From an uncultured Bacilli bacterium (GTDB lineage Bacteria; Bacillota_I; Bacilli_A; RF39; UBA660): 10,547 bases of DNA. A program made the translations under genes and the position numbers. Each line of letters opens with the position of its first letter. The first letter of the stretch is position 1. Of the stretch, positions 1-6,460 are shown in pieces. The notes beneath the pieces are model-generated. The model worked only from the letters and a program-made list of their open reading frames with translations. It was not told the origin of the DNA and did no database searches. Where the stretch lies: NCBI GenBank assembly GCA_910578745.1, contig CAJTSN010000017.1, forward strand, positions 1 to 10,547, read 5' to 3'.

Positions 1-434
1 ATATTAAAAAGAATAAAATATATAATTCTTATCTCAATATGTAGATTCAAAAAGGTATATAATACAAATGCGATTAAAAACTGTAACAAAGAAAAGAAGA
101 ATGTAAGAATGCCACACGAAGCTATCTTTGCAAGAATCACTTTCATTTTACTTATACGTAAAAAAACATTATCAACTCCTATTTTTAAATTTCCTAAATA
201 CATATCTATATGCAAAAACAAATAAAATGTGAAATGAAATAAATACAGGATTATAAAAAGAAAAGAAGTAAAACTTAACTTTAGTCCAATATGAATGAAA
301 AAGAAATCTTCTAACATACTACTATCGGTTTGAAACAAAATAGGAAAAATTAAAAAAATAGAGAAATAACAAAGCATCCACGATTTTCTTTTGGAAAATA
401 TATATTCCAAATCACTCTTTATCAAAAAAAGCAT
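1..434 (-). CDS. Third ABC-2-type membrane protein of the cassette (3' end missing)
   Basis: This reading frame starts at an ATG at 434 and stays open to the left edge, giving 144 residues. I see hydrophobic segments near residues 20-34, 50-74 and 100-128, then the start of another at about 136. Charged loops such as the KIGVDNVFLRISKMK stretch separate them. This suits an integral membrane subunit like the two preceding proteins. The start codon overlaps the previous stop by one base (TAATG), so translation is probably coupled; the nearest Shine-Dalgarno-like AGGAG lies about 13 bases upstream. No family motif is recognisable, so the ABC-2 permease call rests on topology and on position in a run of similar proteins. 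An ATPase gene may follow beyond the edge. Confidence 0.7.
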   Translation of the reverse strand, partial: MLFLIKSDLEYIFSKRKSWMLCYFSIFLIFPILFQTDSSMLEDFFFIHIGLKLSFTSFLFIILYLFHFTFYLFLHIDMYLGNLKIGVDNVFLRISKMKVILAKIASCGILTFFFSLLQFLIAFVLYTFLNLHIEIRIIYFILFN

Positions 435-1192
435 TATAACTGAATATCTCCTATTCTATTTTTTACAATTTTAAATAATCCCATATTTACTAAACTTAAA
501 ATAAAAATATAGATCATTGTACAAAACAACTCCAATCCAAAACTTTCATATCTTGTAATAATTAAATAATTTCCAATAAATAAAGGCATAGAAAAAATGT
601 TGTCAACTGGGGTAATAAGTAGATAAGGTGAACCAAAAAGAATCCCATACAAAACGACATTTAGAACAATTATTATTTTTGAATTTAACTTTCTACACAA
701 TAATACATTACATATGGAAATAATTTCCATGAGACAAAATAAGCGAATTATAATAAAAATTAAATAAATAAAGTTGTGACAATGTAATTCAAAATTCATT
801 TGAAAACCTAAACCAGATTTTAGAAATAAATTCAGTGCAATCATAACCATAATAAGCATAAGGAAATACACAAATAAATTCATAATAAATACCGTTAAAA
901 TCAAATATTTTAAATATTCCTTCTTTGTTTTTAATCTTGCAATTAAATATATATTTTTATCGAAGTAAACATAAGTACATAATGTAATGACTAAAAAAGG
1001 CATGAGCACTCCAAGTACAAAAAAAGTAGCATCGGTTAATATTAGAATAAAACCGTTTAAATAAGACAATCTTGCGCTCAAATACCCACCATAAATCGAA
1101 AAAATAAGGATAAGACCAATACATGTTCTAAAATAATTTGTTTCGGATACTACCTTAATGTTATTTAAAATAATTTTATTTATCGATTTCAA
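434..1192 (-). CDS. Polytopic membrane protein, ABC-2-type permease-like
   Basis: This is a 252-residue, very hydrophobic protein with about six predicted membrane segments, near residues 21-38, 55-77, 94-122, 141-166, 172-193 and 219-241. A basic cytoplasmic-looking loop with several Lys/Arg lies around residues 85-95. Size and six-helix layout match the membrane subunits of ABC-2 exporters used for peptides, antibiotics or bacteriocin immunity, but no diagnostic motif is visible. The start is a TTG at 1192 that overlaps the end of the upstream gene by 17 bases. An AGGAG lies about 11 bases before it, inside the upstream gene, so translation is likely coupled. The stop overlaps the next ATG by one base. 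Export of the upstream small peptide is an inference from the operon layout only. Confidence 0.8.
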   Translation of the reverse strand: MKSINKIILNNIKVVSETNYFRTCIGLILIFSIYGGYLSARLSYLNGFILILTDATFFVLGVLMPFLVITLCTYVYFDKNIYLIARLKTKKEYLKYLILTVFIMNLFVYFLMLIMVMIALNLFLKSGLGFQMNFELHCHNFIYLIFIIIRLFCLMEIISICNVLLCRKLNSKIIIVLNVVLYGILFGSPYLLITPVDNIFSMPLFIGNYLIITRYESFGLELFCTMIYIFILSLVNMGLFKIVKNRIGDIQL

Positions 1193-2066
1193 TCATAACA
1201 CTCTCCTTATTTCTATACCTATAAAACACAATGATAGTGGATATGAAAAAGAGACTAAAAGCGAACAAAAACATGAATCCAAGACTCATTACATGATCAT
1301 ACACCCAAAAGTTAAATATAGAGAGCGAATTACAAATATTATACTTGATTAATACAGGAAATATATTCTCCAATCCACAACCAATCAATACCTCCGTAAA
1401 AAGATTTACTACAATAAAAACTAAATAAGACTGCACTAAAGTGACAAATAAATTGCTATTCTTCTTAGCTAGAATTAACGTAATATTGATAAAAAAAAGA
1501 CCAACCAATATTAAATTGATACCATAAATGAAACAGTAAGTAGGTAATATTTCTAAATATTGCTCATTTATTAATGTCCCACCATGAAAATCATTGGTTC
1601 TATATATATCAAAATTTCCAGTCACTATATAACAACCCACAAACATAGTGATAAGAAAAACAGGAATAATGATTACATTCTTCCAAGAGTCCAACACATT
1701 GAAAAGAACATTTTTTTTATAGCTCCTTCTCATACACTCCTCTTTAAAAAAACCAGACTTTAATTTAGAATAAAAAGTATAAACACCACATAACATAACA
1801 AGAAATGGCATCACAAACATAATAGGTCGAAGTGTCTCATCAACCACAATACGACTAAATAAAGTATAGGTATCATCTATTATAGGCTTTTTAGGCTTAA
1901 GTGGATAGGCATCTGGATTTTTTGATACGAGTTCCATCAGTGCATTATACCCCTCTACCTGTCCATTAAAATATACTCTATACTGAATAAGAGATGCTAT
2001 TACACAAATTATTAATAAAAATAGGGTAATTAATAAGATTTTATTTTTTTTCCAAAATAATTCCAT
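1176..2066 (-). CDS. Polytopic membrane protein, ABC-2-type permease-like
   Basis: This is a 296-residue membrane protein with segments near residues 9-27, 80-99, 129-149, 173-199, 206-228 and 258-282. A roughly 50-residue extracytoplasmic loop follows the first helix, and a basic cytoplasmic loop lies near residues 100-120 (KLKSGFF and CMRRSYKK). A large loop between helices 1 and 2 is common in ABC-2 permeases. The ATG at 2066 has a perfect AAGGAGG seven bases upstream, the best ribosome site in this cassette. It is the first of three overlapping membrane genes and follows the small peptide gene across a long-loop hairpin. The specific substrate is unknown. A two-component lantibiotic-type immunity exporter or a peptide exporter are both possible. 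Confidence 0.8.
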   Translation of the reverse strand: MELFWKKNKILLITLFLLIICVIASLIQYRVYFNGQVEGYNALMELVSKNPDAYPLKPKKPIIDDTYTLFSRIVVDETLRPIMFVMPFLVMLCGVYTFYSKLKSGFFKEECMRRSYKKNVLFNVLDSWKNVIIIPVFLITMFVGCYIVTGNFDIYRTNDFHGGTLINEQYLEILPTYCFIYGINLILVGLFFINITLILAKKNSNLFVTLVQSYLVFIVVNLFTEVLIGCGLENIFPVLIKYNICNSLSIFNFWVYDHVMSLGFMFLFAFSLFFISTIIVFYRYRNKESVMIEIDK

Positions 2067-2077
2067 AATACCTCCTT

Positions 2078-2152
2078 AAAAAAAATAGTTGCAAGTATAT
2101 GAGATAAAATATAATTCATTTGAATACAACATACAACATACAACTATTTTTT
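2078..2152 (-). terminator. Long-loop AT hairpin with U tract between peptide and permease genes
   Basis: Positions 2080-2091 and 2141-2152 are perfect reverse complements over 12 bp (AAAAAATAGTTG and its partner), enclosing a 49-base loop. On the minus-strand transcript the stem ends in a run of eight U, immediately before the AAGGAGG of the first permease gene. The stem has only two G-C pairs, so termination is probably partial. This would make more peptide mRNA than permease mRNA, and the hairpin could also affect access to the ribosome site. Function is inferred from structure only. Confidence 0.5.
2124..2144. repeat. Three tandem copies of a 7-bp unit
   Basis: The unit ATACAAC occurs three times head to tail on the plus strand with no mismatch. 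It lies in the loop and arm of the hairpin between the peptide and permease genes. It may be slippage-prone, so copy number could vary between strains and change loop length. It is far too short and unspaced to be CRISPR. Confidence 0.85.
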
Positions 2153-2153
2153 C

Positions 2154-2399
2154 TTATTTTCTATTTAATTTATTATACACTGACTCTGACACATACCATG
2201 AACCATTAAAATAAGTAGAATTTGTATAGTAATTACGAGTTCTCATTGTCATGGATACATCTTTAGGATTCATTACATATGCCTCATTTGTACCCTCAGT
2301 ATTTATTTTTGCAACCGTACTATACTTTGTAGTAGTACTGTTTGTAGTAACTACGATTGTTTTCCATGAGGAAGTTTTTTGCTCCTCTTCACCCACCAT
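2154..2399 (-). CDS. Small Thr/Tyr-rich peptide, possibly an exported or bacteriocin-like product; 5' end doubtful
   Basis: From the ATG at 2399 this gives 81 residues rich in Thr, Ser, Asn and Tyr, with runs such as TTNSTTTKYST and NYYTNSTYFNGSWYVS. It has one Trp near each end, no Cys and no membrane helix, a composition typical of secreted beta-rich peptides. I do not recognise a family. The start is weak: no Shine-Dalgarno precedes the ATG. The same frame is open further upstream to a stop about 27 codons back, encoding a segment ending LCYPKSAS that resembles a decayed signal peptide but has no good start codon. It could therefore be an N-terminally damaged secreted bacteriocin-like protein or a leaderless peptide. 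Three permease genes follow on the same strand. Confidence 0.5.
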   Translation of the reverse strand: MVGEEEQKTSSWKTIVVTTNSTTTKYSTVAKINTEGTNEAYVMNPKDVSMTMRTRNYYTNSTYFNGSWYVSESVYNKLNRK

Positions 2400-2413
2400 A
2401 TACTTGCACTTTT

Positions 2414-2429
2414 AGGATAACATAATCCT
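2414..2429. promoter_or_regulatory. Inverted repeat upstream of the small peptide gene
   Basis: AGGATAACATAATCCT has perfect 5-bp arms and a 6-bp spacer and ends 15 bp before the putative peptide ATG. It could be a repressor operator or a small mRNA hairpin hiding the start. No convincing -35/-10 pair was found around it, so the role is open. Confidence 0.3.
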
Positions 2430-2516
2430 ATACCCTTTTCAACTATTTTGTCGAATAATTTGTATTTTTAGTATATAAAGTACAGTATTATTTTATGAAT
2501 CATTCATTGTGTCATC

Positions 2517-2557
2517 AAAAAAGATTTATGAACGCAATTTCTTCCATAAATCTTTTT
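2517..2557 (-). terminator. Bidirectional-looking terminator ending the gltX operon
   Basis: Positions 2518-2530 and 2545-2557 are perfect 13-bp reverse complements around a 14-base loop. On the minus strand the stem ends in six U, as in an intrinsic terminator. The stop codon of the nucleotidyltransferase gene (2526-2528) lies inside the downstream arm. The A/T-flanked stem could also act on the plus strand. It separates the gltX operon from the peptide/permease cassette, so the latter needs its own promoter. Confidence 0.85.
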
Positions 2558-3446
2558 CATAGTTTCCATTTCTAATTTCTTCTTTAATTTTTTTACTTAC
2601 GTTTTTTTTATCTTCTTTATAAGTAACTCCTATCCACTCTGCATTTGTAGAAAGAAGTTTTACTTTGACCTTTTTTGTTTCAATCAAATGACAAACAAGA
2701 TCTGGAATTAAATACTCACAAGTAAGTTCATTTTCTTTATTTTCTTCTAAAAAAAGGGGGAAATTTTCTTCAATATAAGAAAATATACTCGGTGAAAAAC
2801 CAAACAAATTTAATGAAACAGGTTGCGTACCTTCTACAAGAAAGGATGGCCTTCCATCTAAGGGAGAAGCAAGAATTTTTCCATCTTTTTTCTCAATACT
2901 ACTTTCAATCAAAGTCTCTAAAAAAGAATTTTGACTTTTAAGCACTGCTCTTTTTACACTTCCATTTTCTGTGAGAGTCTTTTCTACATCATAACCAACA
3001 ATTGCATAGGTCGTTTCATTCACATCTTTTTGCAAAAAAGGAGCAATAGTAAGAAAAGCTTGTCTTCCATAAAAATCATCGGCATTAATAATGGCAAAGT
3101 TTTCTTTGATTTTATCTTTAGCCATTAAAATAGCATGTGCTGTTCCCCATGGTTTGTCCCGATTGATAGGTACTGTATATCCATCTGGAAGGCTATCTAG
3201 TTGTTGAAAACAATATTCGACCTGAACAAAAGGTTCAATTCTAAGTCCAATCGTTTGTTTAAAAGTTTCATAGTTTTCTTTTTTTATTACAAAAACAATT
3301 TTAGTAAATCCTGCCTTTATGGCATCATAAATAGAATAATCTATTAAAAACTCACCTGTTGGTCCAAATGGCTCAATTTGTTTTAATCCCCCAAAACGAC
3401 TTCCCATACCAGCCGCCATGATTAATAAAGTCATATCCTTTTTCAT
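2526..3446 (-). CDS. Sugar-phosphate nucleotidyltransferase (NTP_transferase family)
   Basis: This 306-residue protein has a GT-A-type nucleotidyltransferase fold. The N-terminal AAGMGSRFGGLKQ (residues 11-23) is the nucleotide-binding signature of enzymes that join a sugar- or alcohol-phosphate to NTP. KPWGTAHAI (98-106) and NADDFYG (121-127) supply the base-binding and metal-binding Asp parts of the active site. Such enzymes act in the cytosol to make activated precursors for cell-wall or capsular polymers; the exact sugar cannot be read from sequence. I chose the ATG at 3446 because AGGGG lies seven bases before AT-ATG. The frame extends upstream to a TTG at 3482, but that overlaps the preceding gene and has no ribosome site. 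It is the third gene of the T-box operon, 17 bases after the thioredoxin-like gene. Length is normal for stand-alone members. Confidence 0.87.
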   Translation of the reverse strand: MKKDMTLLIMAAGMGSRFGGLKQIEPFGPTGEFLIDYSIYDAIKAGFTKIVFVIKKENYETFKQTIGLRIEPFVQVEYCFQQLDSLPDGYTVPINRDKPWGTAHAILMAKDKIKENFAIINADDFYGRQAFLTIAPFLQKDVNETTYAIVGYDVEKTLTENGSVKRAVLKSQNSFLETLIESSIEKKDGKILASPLDGRPSFLVEGTQPVSLNLFGFSPSIFSYIEENFPLFLEENKENELTCEYLIPDLVCHLIETKKVKVKLLSTNAEWIGVTYKEDKKNVSKKIKEEIRNGNYEKDLWKKLRS

Positions 3447-3463
3447 ATCTTTTCCCCTTTTCT

Positions 3464-4159
3464 TTAACAAGCACTGTCGCAACTTGAATCGGTTACCTTC
3501 ATAAATTTGTCAACAAGTATACTTAAAAGCTGACTCTTTTCCTCTTCTGTTAAAGAAGTAAAAGGATCCGTTTGTTCGTCAAGTGTTCCTGTATGTGTAT
3601 CTACAATTTTCCCATCTTTTATAAATAAAACATAAGGAACATAAATGCGTTTTAATTGCTCATTTTCAAGTCCTTCATAGATAGGTAATGTTTCTTCTAA
3701 TTTTTGAACAAGCTTGTTATACCCATCACTTCCTTTTTTTTCTTCAACAATCTTCCCATCTTCTAATTTTAATATATTTCTTTCTTCTTTCATATTGATA
3801 TAGTAAATTTTGCCCATTCCCACTTTTTTGGAAGCTTGCGCTAATAAAGGAACTAAACTCCGACACCAAGGACATTCAGGATATCCTAAATAAAGAACCC
3901 CTGTCTTATCAAGTAGGTCAAACACTTCCTCATAAGACGCATAAACAAATGGATTTTTCTCTGGTATTTCTATATTTTTATAGGTTTTATCGGTTCCTTC
4001 TATTTCCTTATCGTTTAAAATTTCATATTCTTCTTTGAATTTTACTGCATCTGTTTTTATATCTTCCTCTTTATTCATTAATTCATAAACGCCCATAGCT
4101 CCAATAGAAAAAATGAATAAAATGCTCATTAAAATGATTTTCAATTTATCTAACTTCAT
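3464..4159 (-). CDS. Membrane-anchored thioredoxin-fold protein with CPWC active site
   Basis: This 231-residue protein has an N-terminal basic/hydrophobic anchor (about residues 8-24) that places the rest outside the membrane. A thioredoxin-like domain follows with GYPECPWCR (CPWC at 96-99) and a cis-Pro segment VPYVLF (174-179). A redox role on exported proteins, or in bacteriocin maturation as in the transport-accessory thioredoxins, fits, but the substrate is unknown. Between these motifs is an insertion with many Lys and Glu. The C-terminus ends in CDSAC (Cys227, Cys231), a second Cys pair not needed for the basic fold that could act as an internal redox partner. Its ATG overlaps the gltX stop as ATGA, so it is translationally coupled to gltX and under the same T-box. 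Confidence 0.85.
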   Translation of the reverse strand: MKLDKLKIILMSILFIFSIGAMGVYELMNKEEDIKTDAVKFKEEYEILNDKEIEGTDKTYKNIEIPEKNPFVYASYEEVFDLLDKTGVLYLGYPECPWCRSLVPLLAQASKKVGMGKIYYINMKEERNILKLEDGKIVEEKKGSDGYNKLVQKLEETLPIYEGLENEQLKRIYVPYVLFIKDGKIVDTHTGTLDEQTDPFTSLTEEEKSQLLSILVDKFMKVTDSSCDSAC

Positions 4160-5811
4160 GACAACTTTTCAAACCTTTCTATCATTTTGTCTTTTCCTAG
4201 TATTTGCATAATTTCATACAAATCTGGTGTTTGGGCTTTTTTTGTTAAAGCCACTCTTAAAACCGTGGATATATCGGTCACATTTCCTTTGTATGCCTCG
4301 GGATTTTGCTTATATTCTTTCATGTTTGAAGCATATCCTAATGCATCACATAAAGACTTTATTTTTGCAAACCATGTTTCTTTATCATCTTCTACCGAAA
4401 AATACTTATCCATATAAGTTTTTGTAATTTTCTTAATTTCTTCTTTATCTGTAATTTTCATAAATTCATATGTCTCTTCTTTTTCAAATAAATCATCGTA
4501 CATATACCAAATATTATTAAGAATATCACTATAGGTTGTAATATCTTTTCTTGGCTTGCTACTCTCTCTTTCAATATTTAAAATAGCCCTATAATAATTT
4601 CTATCCTGATCAATAATTTCTTTCAATTGCTCGTTATATTTACTAGCCCATGCATAAGATTCTTCTAAAAGTTCTTCTTTTGTCATTTTGGAAATGCTAT
4701 TTTTAGAAATGTTGTTTAACTTATCCATGTCAAATAAAGCTCCCCCAGTTGCTGACATTTTTTTAGGGTCAAACTGAAAATCTAAAAATTTCTTATCTGG
4801 ATTTTCTGTATGCCACTGTTCATAATTGGAATTGATAATAGTCATTAAATATTCAATGACCGCTTCTTTTGGGTATCCATTTTCTTCATAATATTGCATT
4901 GTCGCTTCTGGATCTTTTCTTTTTGATAATTTTCTTACACTATTTTCCTCTTTTTTTACAATGAGAGGAGTATGAATATATTTTGGAATTGGGTATCCAA
5001 AGGTTTCAAACAATTCAACATGCTTTGGAACACTACTAAGCCACTCTTCCCCACGAACCACATGGGTTGTACGCATTAAAACATCATCCACAAGATGAGC
5101 AAAATGATAAGTTGGAAGACCACCTTCGCTTTTCATAATAACAAAATCTTCATCATTTTCAGGCAAATAAAGAAGTCCTCTTACCTCATCCATGAATTTA
5201 AACTTTTTCTCAAAATCACCCATGGATTTAAAACGAATTACATAACTCTCCCCTGCCTCTATTTTTTTTATCGCCTCTTCTATGGGTAAATTTCTATACC
5301 GAGCATATCTTCCATAATAGCCTGTTCTTGCTTTTATTTTTTCTTGTGCACTTCTTAATTCTTCTAATTCTTCTTTTGTAGCAAAACAGGGATAAGCTCT
5401 TCCAATTTCAATAAAATGTTTGATAAACGTTTGATAAATTTCTTTTCTTTCACTTTGAATATAAGGTCCATAGTTTCCCACAATTTTCTCTTTAAACTGA
5501 TACTCATTTGGTAGGATATCATAATGGTTGAGCGTAGACATAATAAGGTCTGTCGCTCCCTCTACTTCTCTTTTTTGATCTGTATCTTCATTTCTAAGAT
5601 AAAAAATCCCATCTCTATTTTGAACGATTAATTTATCAATAATCGCTTGAAAAAATCCCCCTAAGTGCATAAATCCTGTAGGTGATGGAGCAAACCGTGT
5701 CACACAAGCTCCTTCTTTTAAATTTCTCTGTGGATACATGGCTTCATAATCGGCCACTGTTTTTGTAATATGTGGAAATATTACGTCTGCTAAATCCTTA
5801 TTTGTCATCAT
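4156..5811 (-). CDS. gltX: Glutamyl-tRNA synthetase
   Basis: This 551-residue class I aminoacyl-tRNA synthetase charges tRNA-Glu. In lineages without GlnRS it also charges tRNA-Gln, which GatCAB then amidates. FAPSPTGFMHLGG (residues 40-52) is the HIGH-region signature with HLGG in place of HIGH. KLSKR (294-298) is the KMSKS equivalent. LPTYHFAHLVDD (232-243) and HVVRGEEWLSS (250-260) are typical GluRS active-site segments. The C-terminal third is the helical anticodon-binding part. An N-terminal extension of about 35 residues precedes the usual start of the catalytic domain, as in some Bacillota enzymes. The ATG at 5811 has AGGAG five bases upstream; a second ATG follows directly. A glutamyl T-box leader confirms the specificity. 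The stop overlaps the next gene as ATGA. Confidence 0.97.
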   Translation of the reverse strand: MMTNKDLADVIFPHITKTVADYEAMYPQRNLKEGACVTRFAPSPTGFMHLGGFFQAIIDKLIVQNRDGIFYLRNEDTDQKREVEGATDLIMSTLNHYDILPNEYQFKEKIVGNYGPYIQSERKEIYQTFIKHFIEIGRAYPCFATKEELEELRSAQEKIKARTGYYGRYARYRNLPIEEAIKKIEAGESYVIRFKSMGDFEKKFKFMDEVRGLLYLPENDEDFVIMKSEGGLPTYHFAHLVDDVLMRTTHVVRGEEWLSSVPKHVELFETFGYPIPKYIHTPLIVKKEENSVRKLSKRKDPEATMQYYEENGYPKEAVIEYLMTIINSNYEQWHTENPDKKFLDFQFDPKKMSATGGALFDMDKLNNISKNSISKMTKEELLEESYAWASKYNEQLKEIIDQDRNYYRAILNIERESSKPRKDITTYSDILNNIWYMYDDLFEKEETYEFMKITDKEEIKKITKTYMDKYFSVEDDKETWFAKIKSLCDALGYASNMKEYKQNPEAYKGNVTDISTVLRVALTKKAQTPDLYEIMQILGKDKMIERFEKLS

Positions 5812-5835
5812 TTTTCTCCTCTTTCCTTCTCAATA

Positions 5836-5899
5836 CAAAAAGTTATTACTTATTTAAGGACGAGCAAACCCGCGGTACCACCTTAATTCATAATAACTT
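5836..5899 (-). terminator. T-box regulated terminator in the gltX leader
   Basis: On the minus strand AAGTTATTA (5891-5899) pairs with TAATAACTT (5840-5848). Inside it TTAAGG (5881-5886) pairs with CCTTAA (5854-5859), and a short GCGGG/GCUCGU helix can form further in. A run of five U follows the stem at 5840-5836. The stem buries the T-box sequence, so terminator and antiterminator exclude each other, as expected for transcription attenuation. Confidence 0.88.
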
Positions 5900-6045
5900 A
5901 TGCACTTTTCTCTTAACGCGAGAATACGTAATTTCTATTCAGCTCAAAAGTTTCTTCGAATGCCTCTTTTTCCCTTATTCACACCAACCATAAGTTCTCT
6001 TTGAAAATAAACATTTTACTCTTCTTTCTCTTCGCTTTTCACTCA
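5836..6045 (-). promoter_or_regulatory. Glutamyl T-box riboswitch
   Basis: The 14-base T-box AAGGTGGTACCGCG is intact at 5871-5884 on the minus strand. Upstream, stem I elements appear in order: GAAGAG/GTAA (from 6024), AGAGA (5996-6000), and the apical GGTTGGTGTGA loop closed by CTTAT/ATAAG (5974-5994). Two adjacent GAA triplets, 5955-5957 and 5952-5954, on the 3' side of stem I are candidate Glu specifiers. In known T-boxes, uncharged cognate tRNA pairs with the specifier and with the T-box bulge, stabilises the antiterminator and lets transcription continue. The downstream gene, gltX, fits this. I placed the 5' limit by eye from the stem I motifs. The transcript itself probably starts near 6085. 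Confidence 0.95.
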
Positions 6046-6091
6046 TTATGGCTGCCCCAGTTCGATTCGAATATAGGGTTTCCATAAATTC

Positions 6092-6120
6092 ATTATAATA
6101 TAAAGGAAAAACAATGTCAA
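6092..6120 (-). promoter_or_regulatory. Sigma-A type promoter of the gltX T-box operon
   Basis: TTGACA (6115-6120) and TATAAT (6092-6097), both exact consensus, are separated by 17 bp on the minus strand, with transcription expected to start near 6085. This lies about 40 bases before the recognisable stem I elements. Its intact state means the prophage to the right inserted upstream of the promoter and left gltX expression unbroken. Confidence 0.93.
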
Positions 6121-6202
6121 GCCTTATTTTTCAACGAAAAATCGTCAACACTTTTGCTATTTTTTAAACGCAATTTTTTTATAAAAAACTATTACTTTTG
6201 AC

Positions 6203-6226
6203 AAAAACAAGACCAAAAACAAGACC
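6203..6226. repeat. 12-bp tandem repeat, candidate prophage attachment core
   Basis: AAAAACAAGACC occurs twice in tandem on the plus strand and is followed by AAAA. It sits between the gltX promoter and the first phage terminators, where the host/phage junction must be. The forward strand can be read as the last codons of a gene that ends just before or within the hairpin at 6247, which fits an attachment site at the 3' end of an integrase gene. The other attachment copy is outside the window. Confidence 0.4.
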
Positions 6227-6246
6227 AAAATTATCCTTAATTTTAG

Positions 6247-6268
6247 ACTAGCATAAAGCTAGTTTTTT
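6247..6268 (+). terminator. Forward-facing intrinsic terminator with no gene in front of it
   Basis: ACTAGC and GCTAGT form a perfect 6-bp stem around ATAAA, followed by six T on the plus strand. No plus-strand gene precedes it in this window. In the excised circular phage genome a forward integrase gene could end here, which would explain it. Confidence 0.75.
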
Positions 6269-6282
6269 AGTGTGAAAGAGTC

Positions 6283-6307
6283 AAAAAAGGACTTATAAAA
6301 ATCCTTT
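6283..6307 (-). terminator. Terminator of the 49-residue prophage gene
   Basis: AAAGGA and TCCTTT form a 6-bp stem with a 10-base loop, and six U follow on the minus strand. The stop codon of the small gene (6293-6295) lies in the loop. This placement supports the small frame being a real transcribed gene. Confidence 0.7.
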
Positions 6308-6442
6308 ATTTTCAATCAACAATAAATAATGATTGTTTATTAATAATTCAACTACATCATTGTATCTTTTTATGCTAATTTTTTCTATGTCTTGCATCCA
6401 AACTTTCAAAAATGATATAGCTTCTTTATGATTTAGTATCAT
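6293..6442 (-). CDS. 49-residue hypothetical protein at the prophage end
   Basis: A small frame starts at an ATG at 6442, with a strong G-rich ribosome site (AGGGGGG) five bases upstream, and ends in a TAA inside a terminator hairpin. The 49 residues are mostly helix-forming and amphipathic (for example KEAISFLKVWMQDIEKISIK), with a short hydrophobic Leu/Ile patch near residues 32-44. There is no signal peptide, Cys or known motif, and I do not recognise a family. It lies between the endolysin terminator and the probable attachment site. This is the classic place for accessory prophage genes expressed from the lysogen. The ribosome site, flanking terminators and possible own promoter support it more than its sequence does. 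Confidence 0.6.
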   Translation of the reverse strand: MILNHKEAISFLKVWMQDIEKISIKRYNDVVELLINNHYLLLIENKGFL

Positions 6443-6460
6443 GTTATCCCCCCTGAGGAC

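Noticed and set aside
1158..1352. A 64-residue plus-strand frame over the junction of two permease genes.
   Set aside because: It is antisense to two better supported membrane protein genes, and its composition shows no features of a real protein.
2124..2144. Short tandem repeats that might be CRISPR-like.
   Set aside because: Units are only 7 bp, directly adjacent and without spacers; a simple slippage repeat explains them.
3447..3482. An N-terminal extension of the nucleotidyltransferase starting at TTG 3482.
   Set aside because: It overlaps the previous gene, lacks a ribosome site, and adds residues before the usual start of the family; the ATG at 3446 has AGGGG at good spacing.
4187..5289. 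Several plus-strand open frames inside gltX.
   Set aside because: They are antisense shadows of a conserved gene with no ribosome sites and no recognisable protein features.
6046..6085. A tRNA 3' half on the minus strand (TTCGAAT loop followed by a segment ending in GCCA).
   Set aside because: The bases flanking TTCGAAT do not pair as a T stem, no matching 5' acceptor half exists upstream, and the gltX promoter occupies that position. It is part of the leader transcript.
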